Source of the DNA: Sulfuricaulis sp.
GTDB lineage: Bacteria > Pseudomonadota > Gammaproteobacteria > Acidiferrobacterales > Sulfurifustaceae
Reading direction: 5' to 3'
Length of the DNA: 56,742 nucleotides
Assembly (NCBI GenBank): GCA_030650525.1
Contig: JAUSDQ010000176.1
Location: 1 to 56,742, forward strand
A program made the position numbers and the translations under genes. Shown piece after piece: positions 40,595 through 52,151 of the stretch. Every line of letters begins with the position of its first letter. Positions within the stretch are counted from its first letter, which is position 1. The notes under the pieces were generated by a model. The model ran no database searches and had not been told where the DNA came from. It worked only from the letters and a program-made list of their open reading frames with translations.

Positions 40595-43216
40595 ATGGCA
40601 ATAACTGAACAGGATTTGCGTTTGGCCAAGCTGGACCGCTGGCGCAGCGTGGGCGGTCCTTCGCTTGCTGTGCTGGCTATTGCCGGCATGGAAATTCTGG
40701 CGCTGACGGGATTCAGAATTCCCAACCCGCCAGCCATCCTGCTCCTGGTCGTGGCCTTTTCCTCCTTCTACGGCGGCACGCCTTCCGGCCTGATATGCGC
40801 GGCCATCGCGTGGGTATTTTTCGCCTATCACTTTTCCATTCCGGGCCTGCCGTTCCGATACGCCGGTGAAAATTTGGTGCGCGTGCTGATGTGGGCGGTG
40901 ACAACGCCGGCCATGGCGCTGATGATCGGTTTCTTGCGGCGTCGCAGCGAGCGGGTGCGCGAATTAACCTCGGCCAACGTGGCGCTGGAGACGCAAATCG
41001 CCGAGCGCAAGCGCGCGGAAGCGGAGGTGCGCCTGTTGCAAACCATGACGCTCGCGGTCACCGAAGCGGAAGATCTGCATTCCGCTCTCGAAGTGGTGTT
41101 GCGCAAGGTGTGCGAGTCCACCGGCTGGCTGATCGGACAGGCCTGGATGCAGGGCGAGAGCGGTCGTCTTGAATGCGTGCCGGCGTGGCACACGCGTGCG
41201 CCCGGTCTGGAGTCATTTCGAAAGGCCAGTTTGGAGATGACGTTTGCACCGGACGCCGGTCTCCCTGGCCGGGTCTGGTCATCGAAAAAACCCATTTGGA
41301 TGACCGATGTAACGCGTGAGGGAAACTTTCCGCGCGCCAATGTGGCGCAGCAGGCCGGCTTGAAGGCGGGCTTGGGAATTCCGGTGATGGCGGGCGGTGA
41401 GGCGATCGTCGTGCTGGAGTTTTTTGTGCGTGAACCGCGCCAGGAGGACGAGCATCTCACCGGCATAGTTTCCAGCATTGCCGCGCAGCTGGGGACGCTG
41501 ATCCAGCGCAAGCGCGCGGAGACGGCGCTACGCCAGAGTGAAAACCAGTTGCGCGCCATCATCGATGCCGAACCGGAATGCGTCAAGACCGTGGCCGCCG
41601 ACGGTACATTGTTGCAAATGAACGCGGCCGGATTGGCCATGATCGAGGCGAGTCGTGCCGAGCAGGTCATTGGCAAGCCAGTATTCAATCTGCTGGTGCC
41701 GGAATATCGCGAACCTTTTCGTGCCTTCATGGAAAATGTCTTGCGTGGAAACAAGGGCGAAATGGAATTCGAAATCATCGGGCTCAAGGGCGCGCATCGA
41801 TGGATGGAAACCCATTCCGTGCTCATGCCCAGTGACAATGGCGCCGTGCCACGGATGCTGAGCATCACGCGCGACATTACCGAACGCAAGCAGACCGAAA
41901 GGCGCCTGAAACAGCTGGCGCATTACGACAGCCTGACCGATCTTCCCAACCGCGTGCAGTTTATCGAACGTCTGGAACAGGCCATGGCCGATGCCGACGT
42001 CCACGAACGGCTGGTCGGCGTGGTTTTTCTCGACCTGGATCGTTTCAAGTACATTAATGACAGCCTGGGACATGGGAAGGGCGATCTCCTGCTGAAAGAA
42101 GTTGCCGTGCGCCTGAGCGGCGCGGTGCGCCGTGGCGACACGGTCGCTCGATTGAGCGGCGATGAATTCGCGCTGGTGCTCGCCGACATGGGGCATGTGG
42201 ACGATGCTACCCACGTCGCCCAGAAAATCCTCGACGTATTCCGCCAGCCCTTCCCCGTTGCCGGGCATGAGCTGTTTATCACGGCCAGTCTGGGGATTAG
42301 CCTGTATCCGTTTGACGACCGCGGCGCCCTGGAATTACTGCGCAACGCCGACGTGGCCATGTACCGCGCCAAGGATACCGGCAAAAACAACTTCCAGTTT
42401 TATGTGGCGGAAATGACCGCCAAGGCCACCGAACGGTTAGCGCTCGAAAACGATCTGCGCTCCGCCCTCGGGCAGGGTGAATTGTCCCTGCATTATCAGC
42501 CCATCGCCGACTGCAAAACCGGGCGCATACTCGGGATGGAGGCGTTGCTGCGCTGGACGCATCCGACGCGCGGGATGATTCCACCCGCGCTGTTCATCCC
42601 GCTCGCGGAGGAGACCGGTCTCATTATTCCCATCGGCGAATGGGTTTTGCGCACGGCCTGCGGGCAGTGCCGGGCCTGGCAGAAACTCGGCTTTTCGCAG
42701 TTGCATGTGGCGGTGAACCTCTCCGCCGGGCAGTTTCATCAGAAAGATCTGCCGGTCTCTATCTATAATATCCTGCAGGAGTCCGGGCTTAGTCCCGCGC
42801 ATCTCGACCTAGAGCTGACGGAGGGGCTCGTCATGCAACGCGGGGAAGCCTCGGTAAACACCCTGCGCGAACTCAAGGCCATGGATATCCATATATCCAT
42901 CGACGATTTCGGTACCGGTTATTCCAGTCTGAGCTACCTCAAACGTTTCCCGATCGATGTTTTGAAGATCGACCAGTCGTTTGTGCACGACATCCCCGGC
43001 GATGCGGACGATGCCGCCATCGCCAGCACCATCATTACCATGGCTCACAGCCTGGACCTGAAAGTGGTGGCCGAGGGCGTGGAAACGCAGGAGCAGTTGA
43101 ACTTTATGCGCGCACACAGCTGCGATGCCATGCAGGGATATTTTTTCAGCAAACCTCTCCCCGTTGACCAGTTCGAAAAACTCCTGCAAAGCGGCGCGCG
43201 CCTGAAGGTAGACTAG
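40595..43216 (+). CDS. membrane GAF-PAS-GGDEF-EAL c-di-GMP protein
   Basis: About 873 residues: N-terminal membrane region (about 18-110, DUF4118/KdpD-like), GAF domain (about 150-310), PAS (about 318-440), GGDEF (about 445-605) and EAL (about 615-870). The cyclase signature is SGDEF (Ser at 521), with an inhibitory RRGD I-site five residues before it. The EAL half is complete (MEALLRW, LELTEGLV, IDDFGTGYSSLSYL, VAEGVETQEQL), so phosphodiesterase activity is likely. Its cyclase activity is uncertain, though some variants with other small residues at that place are active. GTG 40589 is an alternative start. It is a single gene between lnt and skp. Confidence 0.92.
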   Translation: MAITEQDLRLAKLDRWRSVGGPSLAVLAIAGMEILALTGFRIPNPPAILLLVVAFSSFYGGTPSGLICAAIAWVFFAYHFSIPGLPFRYAGENLVRVLMWAVTTPAMALMIGFLRRRSERVRELTSANVALETQIAERKRAEAEVRLLQTMTLAVTEAEDLHSALEVVLRKVCESTGWLIGQAWMQGESGRLECVPAWHTRAPGLESFRKASLEMTFAPDAGLPGRVWSSKKPIWMTDVTREGNFPRANVAQQAGLKAGLGIPVMAGGEAIVVLEFFVREPRQEDEHLTGIVSSIAAQLGTLIQRKRAETALRQSENQLRAIIDAEPECVKTVAADGTLLQMNAAGLAMIEASRAEQVIGKPVFNLLVPEYREPFRAFMENVLRGNKGEMEFEIIGLKGAHRWMETHSVLMPSDNGAVPRMLSITRDITERKQTERRLKQLAHYDSLTDLPNRVQFIERLEQAMADADVHERLVGVVFLDLDRFKYINDSLGHGKGDLLLKEVAVRLSGAVRRGDTVARLSGDEFALVLADMGHVDDATHVAQKILDVFRQPFPVAGHELFITASLGISLYPFDDRGALELLRNADVAMYRAKDTGKNNFQFYVAEMTAKATERLALENDLRSALGQGELSLHYQPIADCKTGRILGMEALLRWTHPTRGMIPPALFIPLAEETGLIIPIGEWVLRTACGQCRAWQKLGFSQLHVAVNLSAGQFHQKDLPVSIYNILQESGLSPAHLDLELTEGLVMQRGEASVNTLRELKAMDIHISIDDFGTGYSSLSYLKRFPIDVLKIDQSFVHDIPGDADDAAIASTIITMAHSLDLKVVAEGVETQEQLNFMRAHSCDAMQGYFFSKPLPVDQFEKLLQSGARLKVD

Positions 43217-43262
43217 GCCGAATCTTCCGGATGTTGCGCCTAGAGTTCCTAAAAAAAGAAAA

Positions 43263-43367
43263 AATAGACAGGATTTACAGGATTAAAAACAGGATTAACA
43301 GGATTTCTTAATTCTTAATAATCCTTAATCCTGTAAATCCTGAAAAATCCTGTTAATCCTGTCTATT
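43263..43367. repeat. inverted repeat of ACAGGATT units (type 1)
   Basis: Left arm 43263-43305, right arm about 43320-43367. Both contain AATAGACAGGATT and CAGGATT units. The element separates the c-di-GMP gene from the OmpH/Skp gene. Confidence 0.85.
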
Positions 43368-43427
43368 TCATTTTATGATGCGCGCGATTGCGCGCAGCGC
43401 GTTTAGGCCATCCTTAAGGAATGAGAC

Positions 43428-43943
43428 ATGAAAAAATTCGCCCTGTTGTTTTCTTTTATTGCCCTGCTCCATGGCACCGCCGCCGCCGCGGAAGCCCCAA
43501 CGATGGGTTACGTCGATCTGCGCAAGCTGCTCGTTGAGAGCAAGGTCGGCCAGAAGAACAAGGCGGAACTGGACAAGCTGATTAAAGAAAAAGAAAAGGC
43601 GCTCACCAGCGAGGAGGGAAAGCTCCAGTCGATTCAGCGGGCCTTCCAGAAGGATATGCTGCTGATGACGGACGACCAGAAGCAGGCCAAGCAGAAGGAA
43701 TTTCAGGAAAAGGCCGAGGCCTATCAGAAACTGGTGAACGAGGCCAAGCAGGCCGTGGGCAAGAAAGACAATGAGTTCGCCTCCCAATCGTTGGCCGAGA
43801 TCAAGAAAATCATCGCCGTGGTGGCCAAGGAGATGAAGCTTAGTCTGGTGCTCGAAGCCTCCGAATCGGGGATGTTGTATGCCGAGGACGGCATGGACCT
43901 GACGCAGAAAGTGTTTGAGAGGTATGACGCGAAGGCCAAGTGA
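43428..43943 (+). CDS. skp: OmpH/Skp-family periplasmic chaperone
   Basis: 171 residues with a signal peptide (MKKFALLFSFIALLHGTAAA, cleaved before EAPTM). The family start TMGYVDLRKLLVESKVGQK is followed by a long charged coiled coil (LIKEKEKALTSEEGKLQSIQ ... KQKEFQEKAEAYQKLVNEAK) and a C-terminal strand region. Skp binds unfolded outer-membrane proteins. In many gammaproteobacteria skp follows bamA, but here it stands alone, so an OmpH-like paralogue rather than the canonical Skp is possible. It lies about 120 bp before leuS. Confidence 0.85.
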   Translation: MKKFALLFSFIALLHGTAAAAEAPTMGYVDLRKLLVESKVGQKNKAELDKLIKEKEKALTSEEGKLQSIQRAFQKDMLLMTDDQKQAKQKEFQEKAEAYQKLVNEAKQAVGKKDNEFASQSLAEIKKIIAVVAKEMKLSLVLEASESGMLYAEDGMDLTQKVFERYDAKAK

Positions 43944-43960
43944 CCGTCGCGGATGAATGA

Positions 43961-46669
<2,709 letters not shown>

Positions 46670-46671
46670 AA

Positions 46672-47262
46672 GTGGCAAGCAGCCAGCGTCCAGTAGCCAG
46701 TAATAGAAGCAGGAGTGCTTTGCTCTTGCTACTTGTCATGTGCAACTTGTTACTGGTTTCTTGCGGTTTTCATCTGCGTGGCGCGGGCACAGTCGAATTG
46801 TCCCCGAGGCTCTCAAGCCTGCGGGTGAATGTCGAGGGCAATCAACTGCAGAACGACCCGCTGCTGGCGGCCATGAAAAACGTCCTACGCACCCAGGCCG
46901 ACGTGCAGATCGAGGACAGTGGCGATGCGCCGCTGCTGGTTCTCTACGGCGAGCATTCGGACAGCCAGGTGTTGTCCGTGAGCTCCACCGGCAAGGCGGA
47001 TGAATATCTGCTGAAGTATGAGGTGAGTTTCCGCTTGATCGACAAGGACAACCGGTTGTTATCGGAGTCTCAGACGGTCAGGATACAACGCGATCATGCC
47101 TTCGATCGATTAAATGTGCTGTCCAAGGAACGGGAAGAACAGGAACTACGACGCGAAATGCAGCGCGATGCCGTACAGCAGATTCTGCGGCGCTTGTCTC
47201 GAATTACAATTCAGGAAATAAAAACCATGGAACCGCAGATAAACACAGATCAAAACAGATAA
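46672..47262 (+). CDS. lptE: LPS-assembly lipoprotein LptE
   Basis: 196 residues. Outer-membrane lipoprotein plugging the LptD barrel that inserts LPS. Lipobox LVSC (about Cys31) followed by GFHLRGAGTVELSPRLSSLR, and FRLIDKDNRLLSESQTVRIQ later, match the family. The N-terminus (GTG 46672) is unusually long, its coding bases forming a Ser/Arg-rich stretch that resembles a palindromic repeat. The C-terminal codons after IQEIKTM are supplied by the type 2 repeat at 47227. Placed between leuS and holA, as usual. Confidence 0.92.
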   Translation: MASSQRPVASNRSRSALLLLLVMCNLLLVSCGFHLRGAGTVELSPRLSSLRVNVEGNQLQNDPLLAAMKNVLRTQADVQIEDSGDAPLLVLYGEHSDSQVLSVSSTGKADEYLLKYEVSFRLIDKDNRLLSESQTVRIQRDHAFDRLNVLSKEREEQELRREMQRDAVQQILRRLSRITIQEIKTMEPQINTDQNR

Positions 47263-47302
47263 GAATAAAAAATCCGTGTTTATCTGTGTCCATCTGTGGC
47301 TG
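47227..47302. repeat. inverted repeat with ACACAGAT units (type 2)
   Basis: GAACCGCAGATAAACACAGAT on the left pairs with ATCCGTGTTTATCTGTGT and CATCTGTGGC on the right. It overlaps the end of lptE (the last codons MEPQINTDQNR read through it) and ends before holA's start. Confidence 0.85.
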
Positions 47303-47312
47303 CAAGGATCTT

Positions 47313-48338
47313 ATGAAAATCAACCCTGAACAACTATCGAACCATCTGAAGCGCGGACTGGCGCCGGTCTATTTCGTGTACGGCGAAGAACTGCTGTTGG
47401 TGGAAGAGAGTTGCCGTGCCATTCGCGAGGCGGCGCACGCCGCCGGTTTCCAGGAGCGTCAGGTTTTGACGGTGGAAAGCGGGTTTGACTGGAACGGGCT
47501 GTTCAACTCCCTCCAGTCCATGTCGCTCTTCTCCGAGCGACGTGTCGTAGAGCTCCGGCTGCCGACCGGTAAACCAGGTGAAGCCGGCGCAAAAATTCTT
47601 GTGGAAATCGCGGCGCAGCCGCCCGCCGATATCGTTTTTGTCGTGAGTAGCGGCAAGCTCGAGAAACAGACGCGTGAAAGTAAATGGGCCAAGGCGCTGG
47701 AAAGCGCCGGTGTCGTTATCGCGGTTTATCCGCTCGAAGCGGCGCAGTGGCCGATGTGGATACGGGGCCGCATGGAGCTGAAGGGCCTCAAGCCCGGCCC
47801 GGGCGTGGTGGATCTGCTGGCGCATCTGATGGAGGGCAACCTGCTCGCGTGCGCGCAGGAAATCGACAAATTGGTCATGCTGATCGGTCAGGGTGAAGTG
47901 CGTCTGGATGACATCGAGGGGAATCTCAGCGACAATGCCCGCTACAATGTCTTCGCGCTGGCCGACGCCAGCCTGCGCGGCGAGCCGGTCGCCGTCGAGC
48001 GGATTCTCAACAGCCTGCGCGGCGAAGGCGTCGAGCCGATACTGGTTTTGTGGGCGCTGGCGCGCGAGGCGCGCGAGCTCGCGCAAATGGCGGCGCTGGT
48101 CGCGGCCGGTCAGCCGGTGATGCGGGTGCTCGAGGCCCGGCGGGTGTGGGCCAAGCGTAAACCGCTGATGACCGCGGCACTCAAACGACTTTCGCTGGAG
48201 GCATCGCAGGACCTGTTGCGCCGCGCCGCGCGCACGGATCGCATTCTTAAAGGCCGCGGTAGCGGCGATGTCTGGCAGGAACTGCAATGTCTGGCACTGT
48301 GCATGAGCGGGTTGAAGCCCAGTACGTGTAATATATAA
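47313..48338 (+). CDS. holA: DNA polymerase III delta subunit
   Basis: 341 residues. Opens the sliding clamp in the clamp loader. N-terminal match LAPVYFVYGEELLLVEESCR, then SMSLFSERRVVELRLPTG, TRESKWAKALESAGVVIAVY and the C-terminal helical domain (DLLRRAARTDRILKGRGSGD). ATG 47313 has AAGGAT upstream; an earlier in-frame ATG at 47286 lies inside the repeat and is less likely. It follows lptE and the type 2 repeat, and is separated from proA by a further repeat. Confidence 0.95.
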   Translation: MKINPEQLSNHLKRGLAPVYFVYGEELLLVEESCRAIREAAHAAGFQERQVLTVESGFDWNGLFNSLQSMSLFSERRVVELRLPTGKPGEAGAKILVEIAAQPPADIVFVVSSGKLEKQTRESKWAKALESAGVVIAVYPLEAAQWPMWIRGRMELKGLKPGPGVVDLLAHLMEGNLLACAQEIDKLVMLIGQGEVRLDDIEGNLSDNARYNVFALADASLRGEPVAVERILNSLRGEGVEPILVLWALAREARELAQMAALVAAGQPVMRVLEARRVWAKRKPLMTAALKRLSLEASQDLLRRAARTDRILKGRGSGDVWQELQCLALCMSGLKPSTCNI

Positions 48339-48366
48339 GTCGTGATGACGACGGGTAAAATTCTTG

Positions 48367-48452
48367 GGTAGGGTGTGCTGAGCGTTAGCGAAGCGCACCG
48401 AACCGAACTTGGGCAGCATGGTGCGCAACGCTTTGCTTTTGCGCATCCTACG
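48367..48452. repeat. inverted repeat GTAGGGTG...GCATCCTAC (type 4)
   Basis: Left arm 48367-48399 (TAGGGTGTGCTGAGCG) and right arm about 48420-48452 (CGCAACGC then GCATCCTAC) can pair around a 20-base centre. The element separates holA and proA. Confidence 0.75.
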
Positions 48453-48486
48453 AGAAATATATGCAAGTTTCATCTGGTAGGAACGT

Positions 48487-49773
48487 ATGAAGACGGCATC
48501 GCAACAGCTTGGCGGCACGGATATCAAGCGCTACATGCAACAAGTCGGGCAGCGCGCCCGGGCGGCCGCGCGTTTCATTGCGCGCGCCGAGACCGCGGCC
48601 AAGGATGCCGCGTTGCTGGCCATGGCCATTGAGATCGAGCGTCAAGCGGATGCGCTGATTGCCGCCAACAAAAAGGATCTGGATGCCGCAAAAAGTCAGG
48701 GGCTCGATTCCGCCGCGCTCGACCGGCTTGAGCTGAATGCCGCGCGCATCAAGGCCATGGCCGAGGGCCTGCGCCAGATCGCCTTGCTTCCCGACCCGGT
48801 CGGCGAAATCACCGATCTGACTTATCGCCCGTCCGGCATCCAGGTCGGGCGCATGCGCGTGCCGCTCGGCGTGATCGGCATCGTTTATGAATCGCGCCCC
48901 AACGTCACCGCGGACGCGGCCGGTCTCTGTCTGAAATCCGGCAATGCGACGATTCTGCGCGGCGGCAGCGAAGCGATTCACTCGAACCAGGCGATCGCCG
49001 CCTGTATCCAGGCCGGTCTCAAGCAGGCCGGGTTACCGGAGGACGTGGTGCAGGTGGTGGCAACCACCGATCGCGCCGCGGTCGGCGAGCTGATCCGCAT
49101 GAAGGAATACGTGGACGTGATTGTGCCGCGCGGCGGCAAGTCGCTCATCGAACGCATCAGTGCCGAGGCCACGATCCCCGTCATCAAGCATTTGCACGGC
49201 GTGTGTCACGTGTACATCGATGACAAGGCCGACATGGACAAGGCCGTGAAAGTCGCGTTCAACGCCAAAACCCAGCGTTACGGCACCTGTAACACCATGG
49301 AGACCCTCCTGGTCGCGCGCGGTGTTGCCGCCAAGGTTTTGCCGGTGCTGGCCAAGATGTATCAGGAGCAAGGCGTCGAATTGCGCGGCTGCGAGGCCAC
49401 GCGCCAGATTCTGCCCGGCATCAAGTCCGCGACGGAAGAGGACTGGTATACGGAATACCTGGCGCCGATCCTTTCCATACGCGTGCTCGAAAACGTCGAC
49501 GAAGCCATCGATCACATTGCCAAGTACGGTTCGGCGCACACCGATTCGATCGTGACCGAAGACATCACCCGCGCGCGCCGTTTCCTGCGCGAGGTGGATT
49601 CAAGCTCGGTCATGGTCAATGCCTCGACGCGCTTCGCCGATGGTTTTGAATACGGCCTCGGCGCTGAGATCGGTATCTCCACCGATAAGCTGCACGCGCG
49701 CGGGCCGGTCGGACTCGAGGGACTGACGTCGGTGAAATTCATCGTGCTCGGGGACGGACACGTAAGAAGATAG
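48487..49773 (+). CDS. proA: gamma-glutamyl phosphate reductase
   Basis: 428 residues. NADPH-dependent reduction of glutamyl 5-phosphate to glutamate semialdehyde, second step of proline synthesis. Aldehyde-dehydrogenase fold with catalytic Cys in [13 protein letters not shown], the NADPH site [14 protein letters not shown] and [15 protein letters not shown] at the end. The stop TAG (49771-49773) lies inside the type 1 repeat, so that repeat supplied the last base pairs of the gene. It sits between holA and nadD, an order seen in other gammaproteobacteria. Confidence 0.97.
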   Translation: MKTASQQLGGTDIKRYMQQVGQRARAAARFIARAETAAKDAALLAMAIEIERQADALIAANKKDLDAAKSQGLDSAALDRLELNAARIKAMAEGLRQIALLPDPVGEITDLTYRPSGIQVGRMRVPLGVIGIVYESRPNVTADAAGLCLKSGNATILRGGSEAIHSNQAIAACIQAGLKQAGLPEDVVQVVATTDRAAVGELIRMKEYVDVIVPRGGKSLIERISAEATIPVIKHLHGVCHVYIDDKADMDKAVKVAFNAKTQRYGTCNTMETLLVARGVAAKVLPVLAKMYQEQGVELRGCEATRQILPGIKSATEEDWYTEYLAPILSIRVLENVDEAIDHIAKYGSAHTDSIVTEDITRARRFLREVDSSSVMVNASTRFADGFEYGLGAEIGISTDKLHARGPVGLEGLTSVKFIVLGDGHVRR

Positions 49774-49845
49774 ACAGGAATCACTTGATTCAATATCTTT
49801 CCTTGCGTGTTTTAATCCTGTGAAATCCGGTTAATCCTGTCTATT
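49770..49845. repeat. inverted repeat of ACAGGATT units (type 1)
   Basis: ATAGACAGGAATCA on the left, TTAATCCTGTCTAT on the right, with diverged interior units. It overlaps the proA stop and reaches to within 10 bases of the GTG start of nadD. Confidence 0.8.
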
Positions 49846-49854
49846 GCATTTTTT

Positions 49855-50502
49855 GTGGGTAAACCCCTCGGCATTCTTGGCGGCACCTTCGACCCCATCC
49901 ATTACGGTCATTTGCGTCCGGCGCAGGAAGTCCTGCGCGCACTCGATCTGGCTGAGATGCGTTTTATTCCCGCGGCGTATCCGCCGCACCGCCACCCGCC
50001 GGTGGCCACGGCGGAGCAGCGTCTGCGCATGGTTGAGTTGGCCGTGGCGGGTGTGCCTGGATTCACCGTGGATGACCGCGAACTCAGGCGCGGCGGGCCT
50101 TCGTACACCGTGCTGACGCTGGAATCCCTGCGCCGGGAATTCGCCGACCGGCCGCTATGTCTTGTGATGGGCCGGGATGCCTTCGAGGGCATCGAGACCT
50201 GGCATCAGTGGGAGCGCCTGCCGGAGCTGGCGCACTTGATAGTGATGACACGGCCGGGTTGGACGATTCCGCCGGGTGACGCACTGCCGTTGTGGGCGCG
50301 TAACCGGCGCGCGCGCAACCCGGGCGAACTTGCCCAAACCACCGGCGGGAAAATATATTTTCAGGCGGTAACCCCCCAGGATATCTCCGCGACGCGGATC
50401 CGGGACGCCATCGCGCGCAACGAGCCGATGGAAAAACTGCTGCCGTCGACAGTAAACGACTACATTCGCCACACCCGAATCTACCGTAATCGAGGAAACT
50501 GA
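49855..50502 (+). CDS. nadD: nicotinate-mononucleotide adenylyltransferase
   Basis: 215 residues. Forms NaAD from NaMN and ATP in NAD synthesis. Nucleotidyltransferase motif GGTFDPIHYGHL near the start and ISATRIRDAI near the end; FVMGRDAF-type region LCLVMGRDAFEGIETWHQWE in the middle. The start is GTG 49855, with no clear ribosome site after the repeat. Its stop overlaps the rsfS start (TGATG). Confidence 0.95.
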   Translation: MGKPLGILGGTFDPIHYGHLRPAQEVLRALDLAEMRFIPAAYPPHRHPPVATAEQRLRMVELAVAGVPGFTVDDRELRRGGPSYTVLTLESLRREFADRPLCLVMGRDAFEGIETWHQWERLPELAHLIVMTRPGWTIPPGDALPLWARNRRARNPGELAQTTGGKIYFQAVTPQDISATRIRDAIARNEPMEKLLPSTVNDYIRHTRIYRNRGN

Positions 50503-50918
50503 TGCCAAAAGCCACCAAAGCCGCAAAGATGTCACATTGGGTTCACGCCGCCCTGGAGGGCGCCAAGACGCACGACATCGCGGTGCTCGATGTGCGCAAG
50601 ATCAGCGATTTCACCGACTACATGGTGATCGCCACCGGTACCTCGAACCGTCACGTGCAATCCACGTCCGACAAAGTCGTGGCAGCGCTGCGCGAGCACG
50701 GCGTACGGACCGTGGGCGTGGAAGGCCAGCAGACCGGTGACTGGGTGCTGATCGATTTTGGCGACGTGGTGGTACATGTCATGCGTGCGGAGACGCGCGA
50801 TTTCTATAGTCTCGAGAAACTCTGGTCGGATGCCAAGCGTGTCGTGGTCGGCGTAGCTAAACCTGCACGCCCGCGGAAGAAAAAAGCAAAACCGCAGATT
50901 AACGCAAACAGGAAGTAA
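50502..50918 (+). CDS. rsfS: ribosomal silencing factor RsfS
   Basis: 138 residues. Binds uL14 and blocks subunit joining in starvation. The core DIAVLDVRKISDFTDYMVIA, TGTSNRHVQSTSDKVVAALR, GQQTGDWVLIDFGDVVVHVM and FYSLEKLW is complete. The last nine residues (KPQINANRK) are encoded by the type 2 repeat that follows, so the tail was probably acquired. Overlaps nadD by one base. Confidence 0.95.
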   Translation: MPKATKAAKMSHWVHAALEGAKTHDIAVLDVRKISDFTDYMVIATGTSNRHVQSTSDKVVAALREHGVRTVGVEGQQTGDWVLIDFGDVVVHVMRAETRDFYSLEKLWSDAKRVVVGVAKPARPRKKKAKPQINANRK

Positions 50919-50969
50919 ACATTCAAAAAAACAACTTGATCTGTATCCATCCGCGTTTATCCGCGGTTC
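50889..50969. repeat. inverted repeat AACCGCAGAT... (type 2)
   Basis: AACCGCAGATTAACGC on the left, GCGTTTATCCGCGGTT on the right. It covers the 3' end of rsfS and the gap before rlmH. Confidence 0.85.
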
Positions 50970-50979
50970 CAAAAATATT

Positions 50980-51447
50980 ATGCAAATTCACATCATTGCC
51001 ATCGGTGACCGGATGCCTGAGTGGGTCGAGACGGGATACCGGGAATACGCCAAGCGCCTGCCGCGCGAATGCCGCCTGGTATTGTGCGAGATTCCAGCCG
51101 GCCGCCGCGCCAAAGGCGCCGATCTTCGGCGCCTCATCGAGCAGGAGGGGCGGCGGCAGCTGGCCGCCATCCCCGCGAGCGCGCGTGTCATCGCGCTCGA
51201 TCGTGGCGGCAAACAGCTGGATACCGAAGCGCTGGCGGGTGAGCTCAAGAAAAAACTGGCCGGCGGAGAAAATCTCGCGCTGCTGATCGGCGGGCCCGAA
51301 GGCTTGGCGCCGGAGTGCCTCAAACGCGCTCACGAGAGCTGGGCATTGTCTAAACTTACCCTGGCGCACCCCGTGGTGCGCGTGGTGCTGGCCGAGCAGT
51401 TGTATCGCGCCTGGAGTATCGTCCGGAATCTGCCGTATCATCGTTGA
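50980..51447 (+). CDS. rlmH: 23S rRNA m3-psi1915 methyltransferase
   Basis: 155 residues, SPOUT-family enzyme modifying pseudouridine 1915 in helix 69. Motifs LIGGPEGLAPE (about 106), WALSKLTLAHPVVRVVLAEQ and LYRAWSI ending in PYH, the C-terminal signature. TLAH replaces the more common TLPH. Follows rsfS as in E. coli; the usual mrdA-mrdB genes that follow there are absent and maf comes next. Confidence 0.96.
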   Translation: MQIHIIAIGDRMPEWVETGYREYAKRLPRECRLVLCEIPAGRRAKGADLRRLIEQEGRRQLAAIPASARVIALDRGGKQLDTEALAGELKKKLAGGENLALLIGGPEGLAPECLKRAHESWALSKLTLAHPVVRVVLAEQLYRAWSIVRNLPYHR

Positions 51448-51467
51448 CTGGCTGAGATAAGATTATT

Positions 51468-51564
51468 TACCGCGAAGACGCAAAGGGCGCGAAGCAAATC
51501 GAATATCAAGATGAGTAGCTTTACATTCCGGTTATTCTTTGCGTTCTTTGCGCCTTTGCGGTGA
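51468..51564. repeat. inverted repeat ACCGCGAAGACGCAAAG... (type 3)
   Basis: Left arm 51468-51494 and right arm 51537-51564 (CTTTGCGCCTTTGCGGT) pair imperfectly. The element lies between rlmH and maf. Confidence 0.85.
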
Positions 51565-51572
51565 GAGCTCTT

Positions 51573-52151
51573 ATGATCTATCTCGCTTCCGCCTCCCCCC
51601 GTCGCCGCGACCTGCTGCGCCAGATGGGTATTGAATTTGAAGCGATACCGTCCAATATTCTTGAAGTTCGCCGGCAAGGTGAATTACCCGCGGATTATGT
51701 CGTGCGGGTGGCGCGTGACAAGGCGCAATTTGTTGAAAGACTGGTGAAAGAGCGTGGTCTGCCGTTGCGACCGGTGCTGGGTGCCGATACGGAGGTGGTG
51801 CTGGACGGCGAAATCCTCGGCAAGCCCCAGGACCGCGACCACGGCGTGACACTGTTACGACGTCTCGCCGGGCGCGCGCACGAGGTGCTTTCGGGGATTT
51901 GCGTGGTGCATCGAGGCAGCGAACACACGGCACTCAGCACCAGTCGCGTCACACTCAGCCCGATGACGGAGCAGGAAATCGCGCAATATTGGGAAACGGG
52001 CGAACCCCTGGACAAGGCCGGCGCCTATGCGATTCAGGGTCGGGCCGCGGGGTTCATCGCGTTTCTGGACGGCAGCTACTCCGGCGTCATGGGACTCCCG
52101 CTGTATGAATTGACCGGGGTTCTGAAAAAAATCGGAACGGGAAGCGCATGA
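51573..52151 (+). CDS. maf: Maf nucleoside-triphosphate pyrophosphatase
   Basis: 192 residues. House-cleaning enzyme hydrolysing non-canonical or dTTP/UTP triphosphates. N-terminal SASPRRRDLLRQMG, then GADTEVVLDGEILGKPQDRD and DKAGAYAIQGRAAGFIAFLD, the Maf signature. Closest in style to the YhdE (dTTP/UTP) branch, and its place before rng is the same as yhdE. ATG 51573 has GAGAG; it overlaps rng by four bases. Confidence 0.94.
   Translation: MIYLASASPRRRDLLRQMGIEFEAIPSNILEVRRQGELPADYVVRVARDKAQFVERLVKERGLPLRPVLGADTEVVLDGEILGKPQDRDHGVTLLRRLAGRAHEVLSGICVVHRGSEHTALSTSRVTLSPMTEQEIAQYWETGEPLDKAGAYAIQGRAAGFIAFLDGSYSGVMGLPLYELTGVLKKIGTGSA

Noticed and set aside
43263-43367. Iterated ACAGGATT units as a CRISPR array
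   Set aside because: Units are 8-10 bases, arranged as an inverted repeat with no unique spacers.
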